DNA of 52,683 nt from Chloroflexota bacterium (lineage in GTDB: Bacteria; Chloroflexota; Dehalococcoidia; Lucifugimonadales; Australimonadaceae): positions 18,944 through 71,626 of the forward strand of contig JAPPHT010000029.1 of assembly GCA_028874795.1 (NCBI GenBank). Reading direction: 5' to 3'. Below are positions 9,233 to 17,870 of the stretch, piece after piece. The position numbers and the translations under genes are program-made. The notes under the pieces are model-generated. The model made no database searches, had not been told where the DNA came from, and saw only the letters and a program-made list of their open reading frames with translations. Numbering within the stretch: the first letter of the stretch is position 1; every line of letters starts with the position of its first letter.

Positions 9233-10150
9233 TTGTCCTGGGTAGTACTCGCGCTCGCAGGGGCGGCGGTCTCAGGGATCGTCAGCATCTTCGACAAGAC
9301 CGTCATCTACCGCTACGCCACCACACCCCACACGCTGCCGCTGCTCATCGGCATAGCGCAGACCTTCGTCGGGCTCGTCGTGCTGGCTGCCGTCCGCGTG
9401 CCGGAGGGCGCTGCATGGGAGCCTGTCCTCTGGGCGCTGGTCTCCGGCGCGGTCTTCGGCCTCAGTGCACAGTTCCTGATACACGTCCTCTACTGGAATG
9501 AAGTATCGCGCACCATCCCGGTCTTCCAGAGCTACCCCATCTTCACCGCCATCTACGCCTTCTTCTTCCTGGGCGAGGAGTTGGGTGGGGTCGAGTGGCT
9601 CGCGGTGGCCGTCGTTGTCGCAGGGGCGGTGCTGATCTCGTTCCGGCCCGGTGCGACCTCCATCCGCAGCATCCTGGCGGACAGGGCGTTCGTGTTGCTC
9701 ATGATCGGCAGCGCCATCCACGGCAGCGCGCACATATTCGGCAAGGTCGCGGTGGACGAGTTGCCGGTGCTCTTCACGCACGCGCTGCGCTCGCTGGGGC
9801 TCGGAGCCGTCTTCTTTTCCTTCAACCTGCGGAGCGGCTCTGTGGAGGACGTGCGCACATTCGTCCGGACCCGCAGCCCGGCGCTGCGGTTCGTCGCCAT
9901 GAACGAGCTGATCATCGCCACGGTTGGGCTCCTCCTCCTCCTCTGGGCGCTGGCGCTCGGCCCCGCCGCGCTCGTGACCGCGCTGTCCGGCGCGCGCGCC
10001 TTCTTCCTCGTCGTCTACAGCACGGCGCTGGCTCTCGTCTGGAAGGGCGCGCTCGGCGAGGTCACGACGCCCGGCGCCATCGCGGTCAAACTGGCCTCCA
10101 CAGCACTCATCGTAGGAGGCGTCGCCGCGATAGCGCTGGGAAGCGGGTAA
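9233..10150 (+). CDS. EamA/DMT-family transporter (copy 1)
   Basis: Ten-helix drug/metabolite-transporter protein of 305 residues with the two EamA halves: the first ends in PIFTAIYAFFFLGEELGGVEW, the second in TTPGAIAVKLASTALIVGG. Start is TTG 9233, three bases after the amidohydrolase stop, so it belongs to the same operon. Carriers of this family usually export or import amino acids, sugars or small metabolites; here the context suggests the product or substrate of the hydantoinase pathway. It is followed by two further copies in tandem, each beginning MSW and ending near LGSG or IGSG. Confidence 0.8.
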   Translation: MSWVVLALAGAAVSGIVSIFDKTVIYRYATTPHTLPLLIGIAQTFVGLVVLAAVRVPEGAAWEPVLWALVSGAVFGLSAQFLIHVLYWNEVSRTIPVFQSYPIFTAIYAFFFLGEELGGVEWLAVAVVVAGAVLISFRPGATSIRSILADRAFVLLMIGSAIHGSAHIFGKVAVDELPVLFTHALRSLGLGAVFFSFNLRSGSVEDVRTFVRTRSPALRFVAMNELIIATVGLLLLLWALALGPAALVTALSGARAFFLVVYSTALALVWKGALGEVTTPGAIAVKLASTALIVGGVAAIALGSG

Positions 10151-10153
10151 CCG

Positions 10154-10399
10154 ATGTCCTGGTTGGCGGTCGTTCTCGCCGGCGTGGCGCTCGCCGGCCT
10201 CCTCAGCGTTCTCGACAAGACGGTCATCCACCGCTACGCCCGCATGTCGTTCTTCGCGGTCGTCTATGCCATCGCTCTCTCCATGGTGTGGCGCGGCGCC
10301 CTGGCCGAGGTGACGACGCCCGCCACGGTCACGGTCAAGCTCTTCTCTTCCGCCCTGATCGTTGGAGGGGTTATCGTCATCGCGATAGGAAGCGGGTAG
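10154..10399 (+). CDS. Internally deleted EamA transporter, 81 residues
   Basis: The reading frame encodes only the first helix of the neighbouring EamA proteins (residues 1-30, ending in HRYAR) joined in frame to their last two helices (FFAVVYAIALSMVWRGALAEVTTP through IAIGSG). About 220 central residues present in copies 1 and 3 are missing. Start, stop and frame are intact, and the gene sits 3 bp after copy 1 and 2 bp before copy 3. It is best read as a tandem copy shortened by one in-frame deletion. It may be a decaying copy or a retained small membrane protein. The joint should be checked for an assembly collapse between repeats. Confidence 0.65.
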   Translation: MSWLAVVLAGVALAGLLSVLDKTVIHRYARMSFFAVVYAIALSMVWRGALAEVTTPATVTVKLFSSALIVGGVIVIAIGSG

Positions 10400-10401
10400 C
10401 G

Positions 10402-11313
10402 ATGTCCTGGGTAGTCATCGTGCTGGCGGGCGCCGCGCTTGCCGCCTGCATCAGCATCCTCGATAAGACCATCGTCCACAAATACGCCCGCACGCCGAGC
10501 ACCCAACCGCTCGCCATCGGCTTCACCCTGCCGTTCGTCGGGACCGCGCTGCTCCTCGTCTTCGGTATCCCGGAGTCGGCCACGTTGGAAAACGTGCTCC
10601 TGGCGCTCCTCTCAGGCGCCTTCTACGGCCTCGGCACGCACATCCTCATCCACACGCTCTTCACGCGAGAGGTCTCCCGTGCCATTCCCGTCTACCAGAC
10701 CTACCCCATCTTCACCGCGCTCATCGCGTTCTTCTTCCTCGGCGAGCGGCTGGGCGCTGTCGAATGGCTCGCGGTCCTCGCCATCGTGGGTGGCGCGGTG
10801 CTGATCTCGTCCGGCCCCGGCGCGTCCCGCGGTTTCCTTCCGGACAGGACGTTCATGCTGCTCATGCTTGGCAGCCTCATAGAGGGCAGCTCCTTCGTAC
10901 TCGGCAAGTCGGCGGTGAACGAGCTGCCGGTGCTGTTCGTGCACGCCCTGCGCATGTTCGCCCTCAGCAGCGTCCTGCTCGTCTTCAACCTGCGACGGGC
11001 GCCGCTCGACGACATCGTCTCGTTCTTCCGCACCCGCAGCCCCGCGCTCGGGTACATGGCCCTCAACCAGTTCATCGTTGCCAACACGAGTCTCTTCCTT
11101 CTCCTCTGGGCGCTTTCACTCGGCCCCACGACGCTCGTCACTGCGCTCTCCAGCCTGCGGACGTTCTTCCTCGTCATCTTCACGATCGGCCTCTCGCTGA
11201 TCTGGCGCGGCGCGCTCGGCGAGGTCACGACGCGCGGTACGGTGACGGTGAAGCTCGTGTCCACTGCCCTCATCGTGGGAGGAGCGGTCGTCATCGCGCT
11301 AGGCAGCGGGTGA
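10402..11313 (+). CDS. EamA/DMT-family transporter (copy 3)
   Basis: Full-length EamA carrier, 303 residues, closely similar to the one at 9233 throughout. Both halves are present (PIFTALIAFFFLGERLGAVEW and TTRGTVTVKLVSTALIVGG). ATG 10402 is chosen because it aligns with the MSW start of the other copies; the frame is open upstream only because it overlaps earlier genes. Its TGA overlaps an ATG at 11313 that opens a 30-codon frame beginning MSVAVVTLA, which resembles the start of a further copy that has since decayed. It is the last gene of the hydantoinase-type operon. Confidence 0.8.
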   Translation: MSWVVIVLAGAALAACISILDKTIVHKYARTPSTQPLAIGFTLPFVGTALLLVFGIPESATLENVLLALLSGAFYGLGTHILIHTLFTREVSRAIPVYQTYPIFTALIAFFFLGERLGAVEWLAVLAIVGGAVLISSGPGASRGFLPDRTFMLLMLGSLIEGSSFVLGKSAVNELPVLFVHALRMFALSSVLLVFNLRRAPLDDIVSFFRTRSPALGYMALNQFIVANTSLFLLLWALSLGPTTLVTALSSLRTFFLVIFTIGLSLIWRGALGEVTTRGTVTVKLVSTALIVGGAVVIALGSG

Positions 11314-11679
11314 TGTCTGTCGCCGTTGTGACACTTGCCCCTTACCCGGTTGACCCCGTATCCGGTACGCTGGACGCATGGCCGACCCGTTGGCAGCACC
11401 TATAGGCCGCGTCTATACCTCATGGTTCAGCTATAGACTGGGTCTATAGGTCACAGCCACAAAGTTGAAAAACGATGAGTGCCTTGTTGCCTTGTTCGCG
11501 GGAAGCAGGCCACGGCCTGGGAAACACCCCCTAACAAGGTGATCAAGGTACTCAGATCGTAGGCTTGGATTACTCCTGAAGCGCTGAACAAGATTTCAGA
11601 GATCGGTGGCTTATGAGTTCCTTGTTCGAGCCCGCCCGTGGCGGCTCCGGACCTGTGTAAGAATGAGAGTTCCTGTCCC
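11314..11679. other. Intergenic region with repeats
   Basis: This 366-bp stretch separates the EamA array from an MFS gene and holds no convincing gene. A 30-codon frame from 11313 is probably a decayed EamA start. The region contains the double dyad at 11398-11451 and several copies of CCTTGTT or its complement AACAAGG (around 11481, 11489, 11533 and 11620). A CCTTGTTCG word occurs twice. No clear -35/-10 pair for the MFS gene was seen. Confidence 0.5.
11398..11451. promoter_or_regulatory. Two operator-like dyads, CTATAGAC-N3-GTCTATAG type
   Basis: Positions 11431-11449 form a perfect dyad of two 8-base arms (CTATAGAC and GTCTATAG) around TGG. Positions 11400-11418 form a related but imperfect dyad (CTATAGGC, CGC, GTCTATAC). 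The centres are 31 bp apart, three helical turns, and the whole block is also a larger inverted repeat with 20-base arms. This is the usual geometry of a pair of sites for a dimeric repressor such as TetR or GntR. The regulator is not apparent next to it. The nearest downstream gene is the MFS transporter at 11680. Confidence 0.5.
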
Positions 11680-12984
11680 ATGAACAGCACCGCGCCCCCA
11701 CGACGCATCACGCTCTACCCGTCCTTCCGGGGGTGGTGGATCGTCGGCGTCTCGTTCCTGGCGCTCTTCACCCATGGCGCGGCGACCAGCTACCTCTTCG
11801 GCCTGCTCGTCGTCCCGATGGAGAACGACCTCGGCTGGAGCCGCACGATGCTCACCGGGGCGCTCACCGTCGCCACGTTCGTCTCCGCCGGGCTCGGCAT
11901 GGTGCTCGGCCCCCTGTTCGACAGGAGCGGCGCGCGCCTGGGTATGACGCTCAGCGCCCTCTTCGGCGGCGCGTGTCTACTGCTCCTGGCGTTCACGAGC
12001 GTCCCCTGGGCGTACTACGCGTTGCTCGGGGTCGGGGTAGGCGCCGCGCGGACAGGGCTGGAGATCGTGGGCCCGCGCACGGCCATCGCCAACTGGTTCG
12101 TGCGCCGCCGTGCCGCCGCGTTCGCCTGGTCCAGCGGGGGACGCGCCGTGTTCGGCTTCCTGATGGTCCCCGTCTTCGCCGTCCTCGTCGAGCAGACCTC
12201 GTGGCGTGCCGGATGGGCCGTGCTCGGCGTCGTCGAGATCTTCATCCTCGCGCCGCTCGCCTGGCTCATCGTGCGGCGCAGGCCGGAGGACCACGGCCAG
12301 TTCCCCGACGGCGACCTGCCAGGCGCGGAGCGGTCGGAGCGGCCCGTCCTATCGCACGCCGTATCGGACGAAGACAGTTGGACGCTGCGGGAGGCTGTGC
12401 GCACGCGGACGCTCTGGCTCATCGTCATATCGATCATGCTCACCGGATTTCCCGCCACCGGCGTCATCGCCAACATGGTGCCGTACTTCATAGACGAGGG
12501 ACTCGACCTGCGGTTCGCCTCAACCGCCTTCGCGATGTTCGGCTTCGGCGCGATGCTCGGGCGTCCCTTCTGGGGTTTTATCGCCGCGCGCTTCGGCGTT
12601 CGCGCCAGCCTCACGCTCTGGGGGTTCGGCTACTCCCTGTCCCTTGCGCTCTACGTTCTGGCTGACACGCCCGCGACCCTCTTTGCTGCTGCGTGGCCGG
12701 TGGGTCTCGTCATCGGCGGCTCGCAACAGTTGCAGTCTCAGGCGTGGCCGGACTACTTCGGTCGCAGGCACGTCGGCGCCATCACCGGCCTCACCGTCCT
12801 CCTCGTCACCCCCGCCATGGCGCTTGGCCCGCTCGTCACTGCGTTCGCCTTCGACCTCATGGGAAGCTACGAGCCCATACACACGGTCTACGCGGCGGGC
12901 TCCTTCCTCGCGGGCTTCTTCTTCCTCGCCGCCCGCCGCCCGAGGCGGAAAGTCCTGTCCACTCCGTCAACGGGAGGTGCATAG
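11680..12984 (+). CDS. MFS transporter (monocarboxylate/oxalate-formate type)
   Basis: Twelve-helix major facilitator protein, 434 residues. After a short basic N terminus, helix 1 begins at RGWWIVGVSFLALFTHGA; the cytoplasmic loop 2-3 signature is LGPLFDRSGARLGMTLSALF, and the central loop carries WFVRRRAAAFAW followed by RRRPEDHGQFPDG. This pattern is that of bacterial organic-acid MFS carriers. ATG 11680 is preferred over the in-frame GTG at 11638, which would add a polar non-conserved leader. The gene stands alone behind the double operator at 11398-11451. Substrate is unknown; a carboxylic acid is likely from family resemblance. Confidence 0.8.
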   Translation: MNSTAPPRRITLYPSFRGWWIVGVSFLALFTHGAATSYLFGLLVVPMENDLGWSRTMLTGALTVATFVSAGLGMVLGPLFDRSGARLGMTLSALFGGACLLLLAFTSVPWAYYALLGVGVGAARTGLEIVGPRTAIANWFVRRRAAAFAWSSGGRAVFGFLMVPVFAVLVEQTSWRAGWAVLGVVEIFILAPLAWLIVRRRPEDHGQFPDGDLPGAERSERPVLSHAVSDEDSWTLREAVRTRTLWLIVISIMLTGFPATGVIANMVPYFIDEGLDLRFASTAFAMFGFGAMLGRPFWGFIAARFGVRASLTLWGFGYSLSLALYVLADTPATLFAAAWPVGLVIGGSQQLQSQAWPDYFGRRHVGAITGLTVLLVTPAMALGPLVTAFAFDLMGSYEPIHTVYAAGSFLAGFFFLAARRPRRKVLSTPSTGGA

Positions 12985-13072
12985 ACCGGCACGCCACGCT
13001 GCCTGAATGGCCACTAGGCCGGGCGCGGAATACGGCATGAACACCGGTCATGCCGGCGAAAGACGTTGTCAG

Positions 13073-13101
13073 TTGACAGACCTACGGGCGGCGAGTACGT
13101 T
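13073..13101 (+). promoter_or_regulatory. Sigma70-type promoter for lipoprotein gene
   Basis: TTGACA at 13073-13078 and TACGTT at 13096-13101 are separated by 17 bp. Transcription from about 13108 would leave a 60-base leader before the ATG at 13169. It also means that the longer in-frame extension from 13007 is not translated. Confidence 0.55.
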
Positions 13102-13168
13102 CGCAGCACCGTGCGGCAGCTTGTTTCGTTGCTCGATGCAGAGGCCCGGTTATGGGACAAGAGGGGGG

Positions 13169-13738
13169 ATGATGACCAATGCAACGCGGTCCCCATTTGT
13201 GATTGTCTTGTTGTTGGCCACCGTGGCCATGATTAGCTCGTGCTCCAGCCCTGAGCCGACGGCTACTCCCGTCCCTGTCGAGGTTGACGATGACGCCGCG
13301 GGAGCAGCACCGGTCGCCAAGGCGCCGCCCACGATCAGCGTCTACCCCTCCGTCATGAGGTGGCCCCAGGGGCGAAGCAACGGCGCAGGCGTCTGGATCA
13401 TGGGGTCCGGTCTGGAACCGGGACAATGGTTCGAGTTGTGGGCTGGCGTGAACGGCGTCGACGACGACATCGCCTCTTTTGGCTTGGAGGGCGCATCCCT
13501 CCGGCAGGCGAACCAGGAGGGAGCCTTCGCGCTGGGCTTCTCGATCAGCGGGCGGGTAGAGCGGGAGGACCTCGAGACGATCCTGATGCAAAGCCCTCTC
13601 GAAGGCCCGGTAACCGTCTCTCTCGTTGACATGGATACGAGGGAGGTTCTGGCTACCACTCCCTGGCTCATATGTGGCCGCGAGCCAGTCGAGCCTTGGT
13701 GCGCCTCGGCCCAGGATGTGCTGATCCTTGCCGAGTAG
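13169..13738 (+). CDS. Small secreted lipoprotein of unknown function
   Basis: A 189-residue predicted lipoprotein. A hydrophobic signal (FVIVLLLATVAMISS) ends in a lipobox with Cys near residue 26, followed by a short Pro/Thr linker (PEPTATPVPVEV). The mature part is a compact, probably beta-rich domain with YPSVMRWPQG and GSGLEPGQWFELW, and contains a late Cys pair in ICGREPVEPWC. This looks like a small extracellular Ig-like domain, but no family is recognised. ATG 13169 or 13172 follows a GAGGGGGG ribosome binding site. It precedes the ABC permease at 13831 and might be transcribed with it. Confidence 0.6.
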   Translation: MMTNATRSPFVIVLLLATVAMISSCSSPEPTATPVPVEVDDDAAGAAPVAKAPPTISVYPSVMRWPQGRSNGAGVWIMGSGLEPGQWFELWAGVNGVDDDIASFGLEGASLRQANQEGAFALGFSISGRVEREDLETILMQSPLEGPVTVSLVDMDTREVLATTPWLICGREPVEPWCASAQDVLILAE

Positions 13739-13830
13739 TCATGGAGATGCCGTTGGAAAGCTAACCGTTCAACACATCTCAGACTCCGAGGTCCGATGCG
13801 GATTGGTGCCGGCGCCGTGAGGATTCGTAC

Positions 13831-15576
13831 ATGATTGCCAGCGCACAGCTGAATAGGTATCGACAGATTGCGCTGGCCGTCCGGTCAGAGAGAAGCACGT
13901 TCTTCATGGCGGCATTGCTCGTTGCCTTGGGCGTGCCCTTGGTCGGACCGATCGTCATCATCCTGGCGCTGAGTTTCAACACGGCGCATGAGATCTTTGC
14001 CGGCGAGTTTCTGTGGGGACTCGACAATTGGCGGGTCGGATTCCAGGACGGCCGTATACCTGAAGCCGTTTTCAATACGTTCATGGTGTGGGGCCTGGAA
14101 TTCGTCATAGCGATGCCTGTCGCCGTGATCATAGCCTGGACGCTCGCGCGCACGCGCATCCCGTTCAGCTACCCGTTGGAGTTCCTGTTCTGGGTTGCCT
14201 ACATCACGCCGGGAGGCGTTATCGCCTGGATCCTCCTCCTGGACCCGAACACCGGCTACATCAATCTGGCGGCCAGGAACCTGCCCTTCGTCGACAGGTA
14301 TGTCTTCGACATCTTCAGCGTGCCCGGCATCATACTCACGGGCGTCATGGGCAACGGGATCGCTCTCAAGGTGATGCTGCTGACCCCGGCCTTCCGCAAC
14401 ATGGACGCCGCCCTGGAAGAGGCGGGGCGGGTTGGCGGAGCGTCGAGCCTGCGGACCGCCCTCCGCATCACTATCCCCTTGATGATCTCGCCCATCGCGC
14501 TGGTTACTGCTCTCCAACTCATGCGTGTGTTCCAGTCCTTCGAGGCAGAGTTCCTGCTGGGCACGCCGGTAGGCTTCTACGTCTACTCAACACTGATCTT
14601 CGATCTTGTCCGGCTGAACGAGCCTCCTCTCTACGGACAGGCCACCGTGTTGGCATCCATCACGCTCGTTGTGCTTGCCTTCATCATTCCCATGCAACGC
14701 TGGATACTCCAGCGCCGCCGGTATACGACCGTGACGGGGGCGTTCAAACCGGGCCTTACCGACCTCGGGGTCTTCCGCTGGCCGGCGTTCGCCGCGATAT
14801 CGCTGCTCCATGCATTCCTGACCGTGGTGCCGCTCGGGGCGCTCGTACTGGGCAGCTTCATGGTGAGGAGCGGCTACTTCCAGATCGACCCCGTCTTCAC
14901 ACTTGATCACTGGGACTTCGTGCTCTCAGCGCCAGTGTTCATCAACGCAGTACGCATGACGGTGATCCTCGCCTTGACGGCGGGCATCTTCAGCCCCCTC
15001 CTGTTCTCCCTGATCGCGTATATCCTCGTGCGGACCCGCTGGCGCGGGCGGTTCCTCCTCGATTCCCTCATTTGGGTATCGGCGGCCCTGCCGGGAATGC
15101 TCACCGCCCTCGGTCTGCTGTTGATCTTCCTGTGGACTCCGGGGCTGCTCCTCCTCTACGGGTCGATCTGGGCGCTTATCCTCGTCGTCATCCTCCAGGG
15201 GAACACGACCGGCGTGAACATCTCGAAGGCGGCCATCGTTCAGGTCGGGTTCGACATGGAGGAGGCCGGCCGTATCTCCGGCGCTGGCTGGTTCACCGTG
15301 TACTTCAAGATATGGCTGCCACTGCTGATGCCGACGTTGCTTCTGCTGGGCGTCCTGAACTTCAACATCGCTGCGAGCACGACGGCAAGCATCATCCTGC
15401 TGGCTTCGCGAGACACGATCACATTGTCGATTCTGGCGTTGGAGTGGGCGATGCCGGGGGTCCTATCGCTCAGGGAAGCGGCAAGCGCGGTGCTCATCGT
15501 CATCGCGTCGATCACCATGGTGACTGCTCTCGTCGCCCGGCGAGTGGGGCTTCGGCTGGGAGTACGACACGGCTAG
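13831..15576 (+). CDS. ABC transporter permease, fused double domain (iron/FbpB type)
   Basis: A 581-residue inner-membrane permease containing two binding-protein-dependent transport domains in one chain, as in FbpB/SfuB-type ferric-ion importers and ThiP. Each half has the EAA loop that contacts the ATPase: EEAGRVGGASSLRTALRITIP (about 195-215) and MEEAGRISGAGWFTVYFKIWLP (about 475-496). About twelve membrane segments are visible. The substrate-binding lipoprotein follows at 15695, but no ATP-binding subunit is encoded nearby, so the importer must borrow one from elsewhere. Ferric iron is the likeliest cargo by family; thiamine or phosphonate carriers share this architecture. Confidence 0.8.
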   Translation: MIASAQLNRYRQIALAVRSERSTFFMAALLVALGVPLVGPIVIILALSFNTAHEIFAGEFLWGLDNWRVGFQDGRIPEAVFNTFMVWGLEFVIAMPVAVIIAWTLARTRIPFSYPLEFLFWVAYITPGGVIAWILLLDPNTGYINLAARNLPFVDRYVFDIFSVPGIILTGVMGNGIALKVMLLTPAFRNMDAALEEAGRVGGASSLRTALRITIPLMISPIALVTALQLMRVFQSFEAEFLLGTPVGFYVYSTLIFDLVRLNEPPLYGQATVLASITLVVLAFIIPMQRWILQRRRYTTVTGAFKPGLTDLGVFRWPAFAAISLLHAFLTVVPLGALVLGSFMVRSGYFQIDPVFTLDHWDFVLSAPVFINAVRMTVILALTAGIFSPLLFSLIAYILVRTRWRGRFLLDSLIWVSAALPGMLTALGLLLIFLWTPGLLLLYGSIWALILVVILQGNTTGVNISKAAIVQVGFDMEEAGRISGAGWFTVYFKIWLPLLMPTLLLLGVLNFNIAASTTASIILLASRDTITLSILALEWAMPGVLSLREAASAVLIVIASITMVTALVARRVGLRLGVRHG

Positions 15577-15694
15577 CCCATGGAACTTACAGGGGCAGAA
15601 GACACTGAAGGAGCCAGGTTCAAGCCCCGTTTCGAGGGTCCTGTATCGAAGCGTGAAGATACGCTGCAAAGCAGCAAGGGAGAGGGGGATGGTC

Positions 15695-16897
15695 ATGGAT
15701 ACTGCACGGTGCCGGAACATGAGAGGAGCAGGTTTGGCGGTCATGTTGCTCGTGGGGCTCGTCGTAGTAGCGGCGGGCTGCGGTTCTGACGACCCGACGC
15801 CCACGCCTGCGGGGGCAGCCTCCACGCCGACGCCCGCGCTGAGTGAGTGGGATCAGTTGATCGCCGATGCCCAGGAAGAGGGCAGGCTGGTCGTGATCGG
15901 CTCCGGCGGCGGCGGGTCGCGGATGGAACTGGTCTGGGACCGCTTCACCGACGAGTTCGGCATACAGACTGTCGTGCAGCGCGGAAGCGCCCGGGAACAC
16001 ACGGACAGACTGATAGCCGAACAAGCCGCGGGCCGCTTCACGGCGGATGTGGGTACGATTGGAGGCGGCACCGGGGCTACCCGAGCAGCGCCTGCCGGGA
16101 TCTTCGAAGAAACGGACGGTTGGCTGTTCCTGCCAGAGGTTGTAGACCGCTCCAACTGGTTCAACGGCCAGCACCACTACGCAGACCTCGATGAGAAATA
16201 CCTGTTCAATCACTCCGCAGCCTTTGCCCACACCATAGAGTTCCACGTCAACACCGATAAGGTCTCGCAAGCGGAGATAGACGCGATCCAATCGATCGAT
16301 GATTTCCTGGCACCGAGATGGAGGGGAGAGATTGTGGGACTCACTCCCATGGAACCGGGGGCGACCACCGGATACTACGAACTCTATCTGATGGGAGAAA
16401 CGGACTGGTTGCAGACGTACGTGCAGGACCTGGACGTCGGCTTCTTCGGGGACTTCCGAACGGTGGAGGACCAATTTGCCCAGGGCGTCTACTCCATCTG
16501 CATCCTCGGTTGCGGCGACATCGAGGACTTGGCAGACCTCGGCTTGCCCGTGGAAACGGTGAGGAAGGACCTGGGCACGGTCGGGACGATGGTCGGAGGG
16601 ACGTCCGCAAATGTTGTGCACGTGATGAAGGATCCGGCGAACCCCAACGCAGCGAAGCTGTTCGTCAACTGGTTCTTAAGCCGCGAAGGCCAGACCGCGG
16701 TTCATGACCTGGTTGCGGAGTACTCAGGAAGGACGTCGCCGAACTCCTTGCGGCTGGACGTTCCCAAGGACAACGTGGACCCGGCCGAGATCCAGGAGCC
16801 GGGCAGGGACTACGTCAACATCGATGCTGCCGAGCATGTCGCAAAGCGGGATGAGATCATCGCGCAGGTGAGAGAGTGGTTCCAGGCAGCGAACTAG
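15695..16897 (+). CDS. Iron-type ABC substrate-binding lipoprotein
   Basis: Extracellular solute-binding protein of 400 residues. A hydrophobic signal (LAVMLLVGLVVVAAG) ends in a lipobox Cys and is followed by a Thr/Pro linker (DDPTPTPAGAASTPTPA). The mature domain starts WDQLIADAQEEGRLVVIGSG and contains FTDEFGIQTVV and later DPANPNAAKLFVNWFLSREGQ, typical of the AfuA/FbpA-like class. ATG 15695 lies 6 bases after an AGAGGGGG box; in-frame GTG 15653 and ATG 15689 are alternatives. It partners the permease just upstream. A strong hairpin at 16965-17009 follows. Confidence 0.8.
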   Translation: MDTARCRNMRGAGLAVMLLVGLVVVAAGCGSDDPTPTPAGAASTPTPALSEWDQLIADAQEEGRLVVIGSGGGGSRMELVWDRFTDEFGIQTVVQRGSAREHTDRLIAEQAAGRFTADVGTIGGGTGATRAAPAGIFEETDGWLFLPEVVDRSNWFNGQHHYADLDEKYLFNHSAAFAHTIEFHVNTDKVSQAEIDAIQSIDDFLAPRWRGEIVGLTPMEPGATTGYYELYLMGETDWLQTYVQDLDVGFFGDFRTVEDQFAQGVYSICILGCGDIEDLADLGLPVETVRKDLGTVGTMVGGTSANVVHVMKDPANPNAAKLFVNWFLSREGQTAVHDLVAEYSGRTSPNSLRLDVPKDNVDPAEIQEPGRDYVNIDAAEHVAKRDEIIAQVREWFQAAN

Positions 16898-16964
16898 AAA
16901 CCGAGCCAGGGTCGCGGGGCACGAGCCCTGAGACGCGAGCGCAGTGAGTTCGGCCAAGCGTTTG

Positions 16965-17009
16965 GAGATGCAATGGCCGGGAGCATGAGAGCCCCGGCCA
17001 TTGCATCTC
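16965..17009 (+). terminator. Perfect 17-bp stem-loop after the binding-protein gene
   Basis: Positions 16965-16981 are the exact reverse complement of 16993-17009, with an 11-base loop. The stem is GC-rich near the loop and lies 67 bases after the stop codon. There is no T-run after it, so it may be a factor-assisted terminator or an mRNA 3' stabiliser rather than a classical intrinsic terminator. Confidence 0.6.
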
Positions 17010-17091
17010 GGCGTTGTGGAATGGCAGCGTTCCGCATCGATGAAGTCGGTGGGCACACGGCACGGGATGCGGGGGCGCCGGCTGGACGGGA

Positions 17092-17709
17092 CTAACACTC
17101 ACGAGTCTCGGAAACATTCAGCGGCAGATCGGCGGTGGCGGCGAGCGTCCTTCCGATCTCATCCTGCCTGAAGGGGATATCCATCCACGTTCTGTCGTGA
17201 CGAACAAGGCTGAGTCCCTTTCCGATCATGCATCCTTCGCCCCCTCCTTCTAACCGTGTCCGTCGCAGGCGAAGATTGATACGGGCTACGTCGTCGAAGG
17301 GGAGCGTTTCACGGGTCTGAGCGTAGAGCCATCGCTGCTCGAGCACTACCACCCTTGCTCGCTCGTCAATGATAAAGCTCGTGGAAGACACGAACAGGAA
17401 GAGGGTTGAGAACCCCAGGAGCACCAGGATGACGCCGCAAACCAGCATCATCCGTACGCAGACAACGCTGTGTGATCTGAAGCCGGCCGCCAGCCCCAGG
17501 AAGATCACACCGAGGCTTGCCACGACGAACCCGATTCCAGTTGAGACCCAGAGCAGCTGGCGGTCGCCCGATCTGTCGGCGAAAACGGCGACCGAGGCCT
17601 CAGGGTCCGGGATGAAGACGTCCAAGAGGTAAGATTGCCACATGACCGCCCATGTAGCCATGCCTGCAGCGAGTACAAGCACTGCAGCTGGCCACTTCCA
17701 TCGGGACAT
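17092..17709 (-). CDS. Hypothetical membrane protein with C-terminal soluble domain
   Basis: A protein of about 205 residues from ATG 17709 (an in-frame GTG at 17742 would add 11). Three hydrophobic segments are visible near the N terminus (WPAAVLVLAAGMATWAVM, LLWVSTGIGFVVASLGVIFLGLAAG, VCGVILVLLGFSTLFLFVS). After them comes a soluble domain with IDERARVVVLEQRWLY and TLPFDDVARINLRLRR, whose spacing recalls bacterial PH-like domains, but this is only a resemblance. It is divergent from the MFS gene at 17871, sharing a 160-bp intergenic region. Function unknown. Confidence 0.55.
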   Translation of the reverse strand: MSRWKWPAAVLVLAAGMATWAVMWQSYLLDVFIPDPEASVAVFADRSGDRQLLWVSTGIGFVVASLGVIFLGLAAGFRSHSVVCVRMMLVCGVILVLLGFSTLFLFVSSTSFIIDERARVVVLEQRWLYAQTRETLPFDDVARINLRLRRTRLEGGGEGCMIGKGLSLVRHDRTWMDIPFRQDEIGRTLAATADLPLNVSETREC

Positions 17710-17870
17710 GGCGATGGGACACCGTCCGTGAATACTCGTCACCTTTCATCGTGTCGGGGCTTGCAGCTCGGGGGTTCCCGCCCCAGCCGCGGCCGGACTC
17801 TGCGACTGAGGGTGTTCGCAGCCGGCCGGCCTGAAGTTCTGCCATATTCTAGTTGGCGCGCGAGGCGGAC

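Noticed and set aside
13740-13830. TPP-riboswitch-like segment before the ABC permease
   Set aside because: GGAG...CTCC pairing and a GCGGATTGGTGCCGGCGC core vaguely resemble THI-box parts, but the invariant CTGAGA reads CTCAGA and several core bases differ. A covariance-model search (RF00059) would decide; a significant hit would reverse this.
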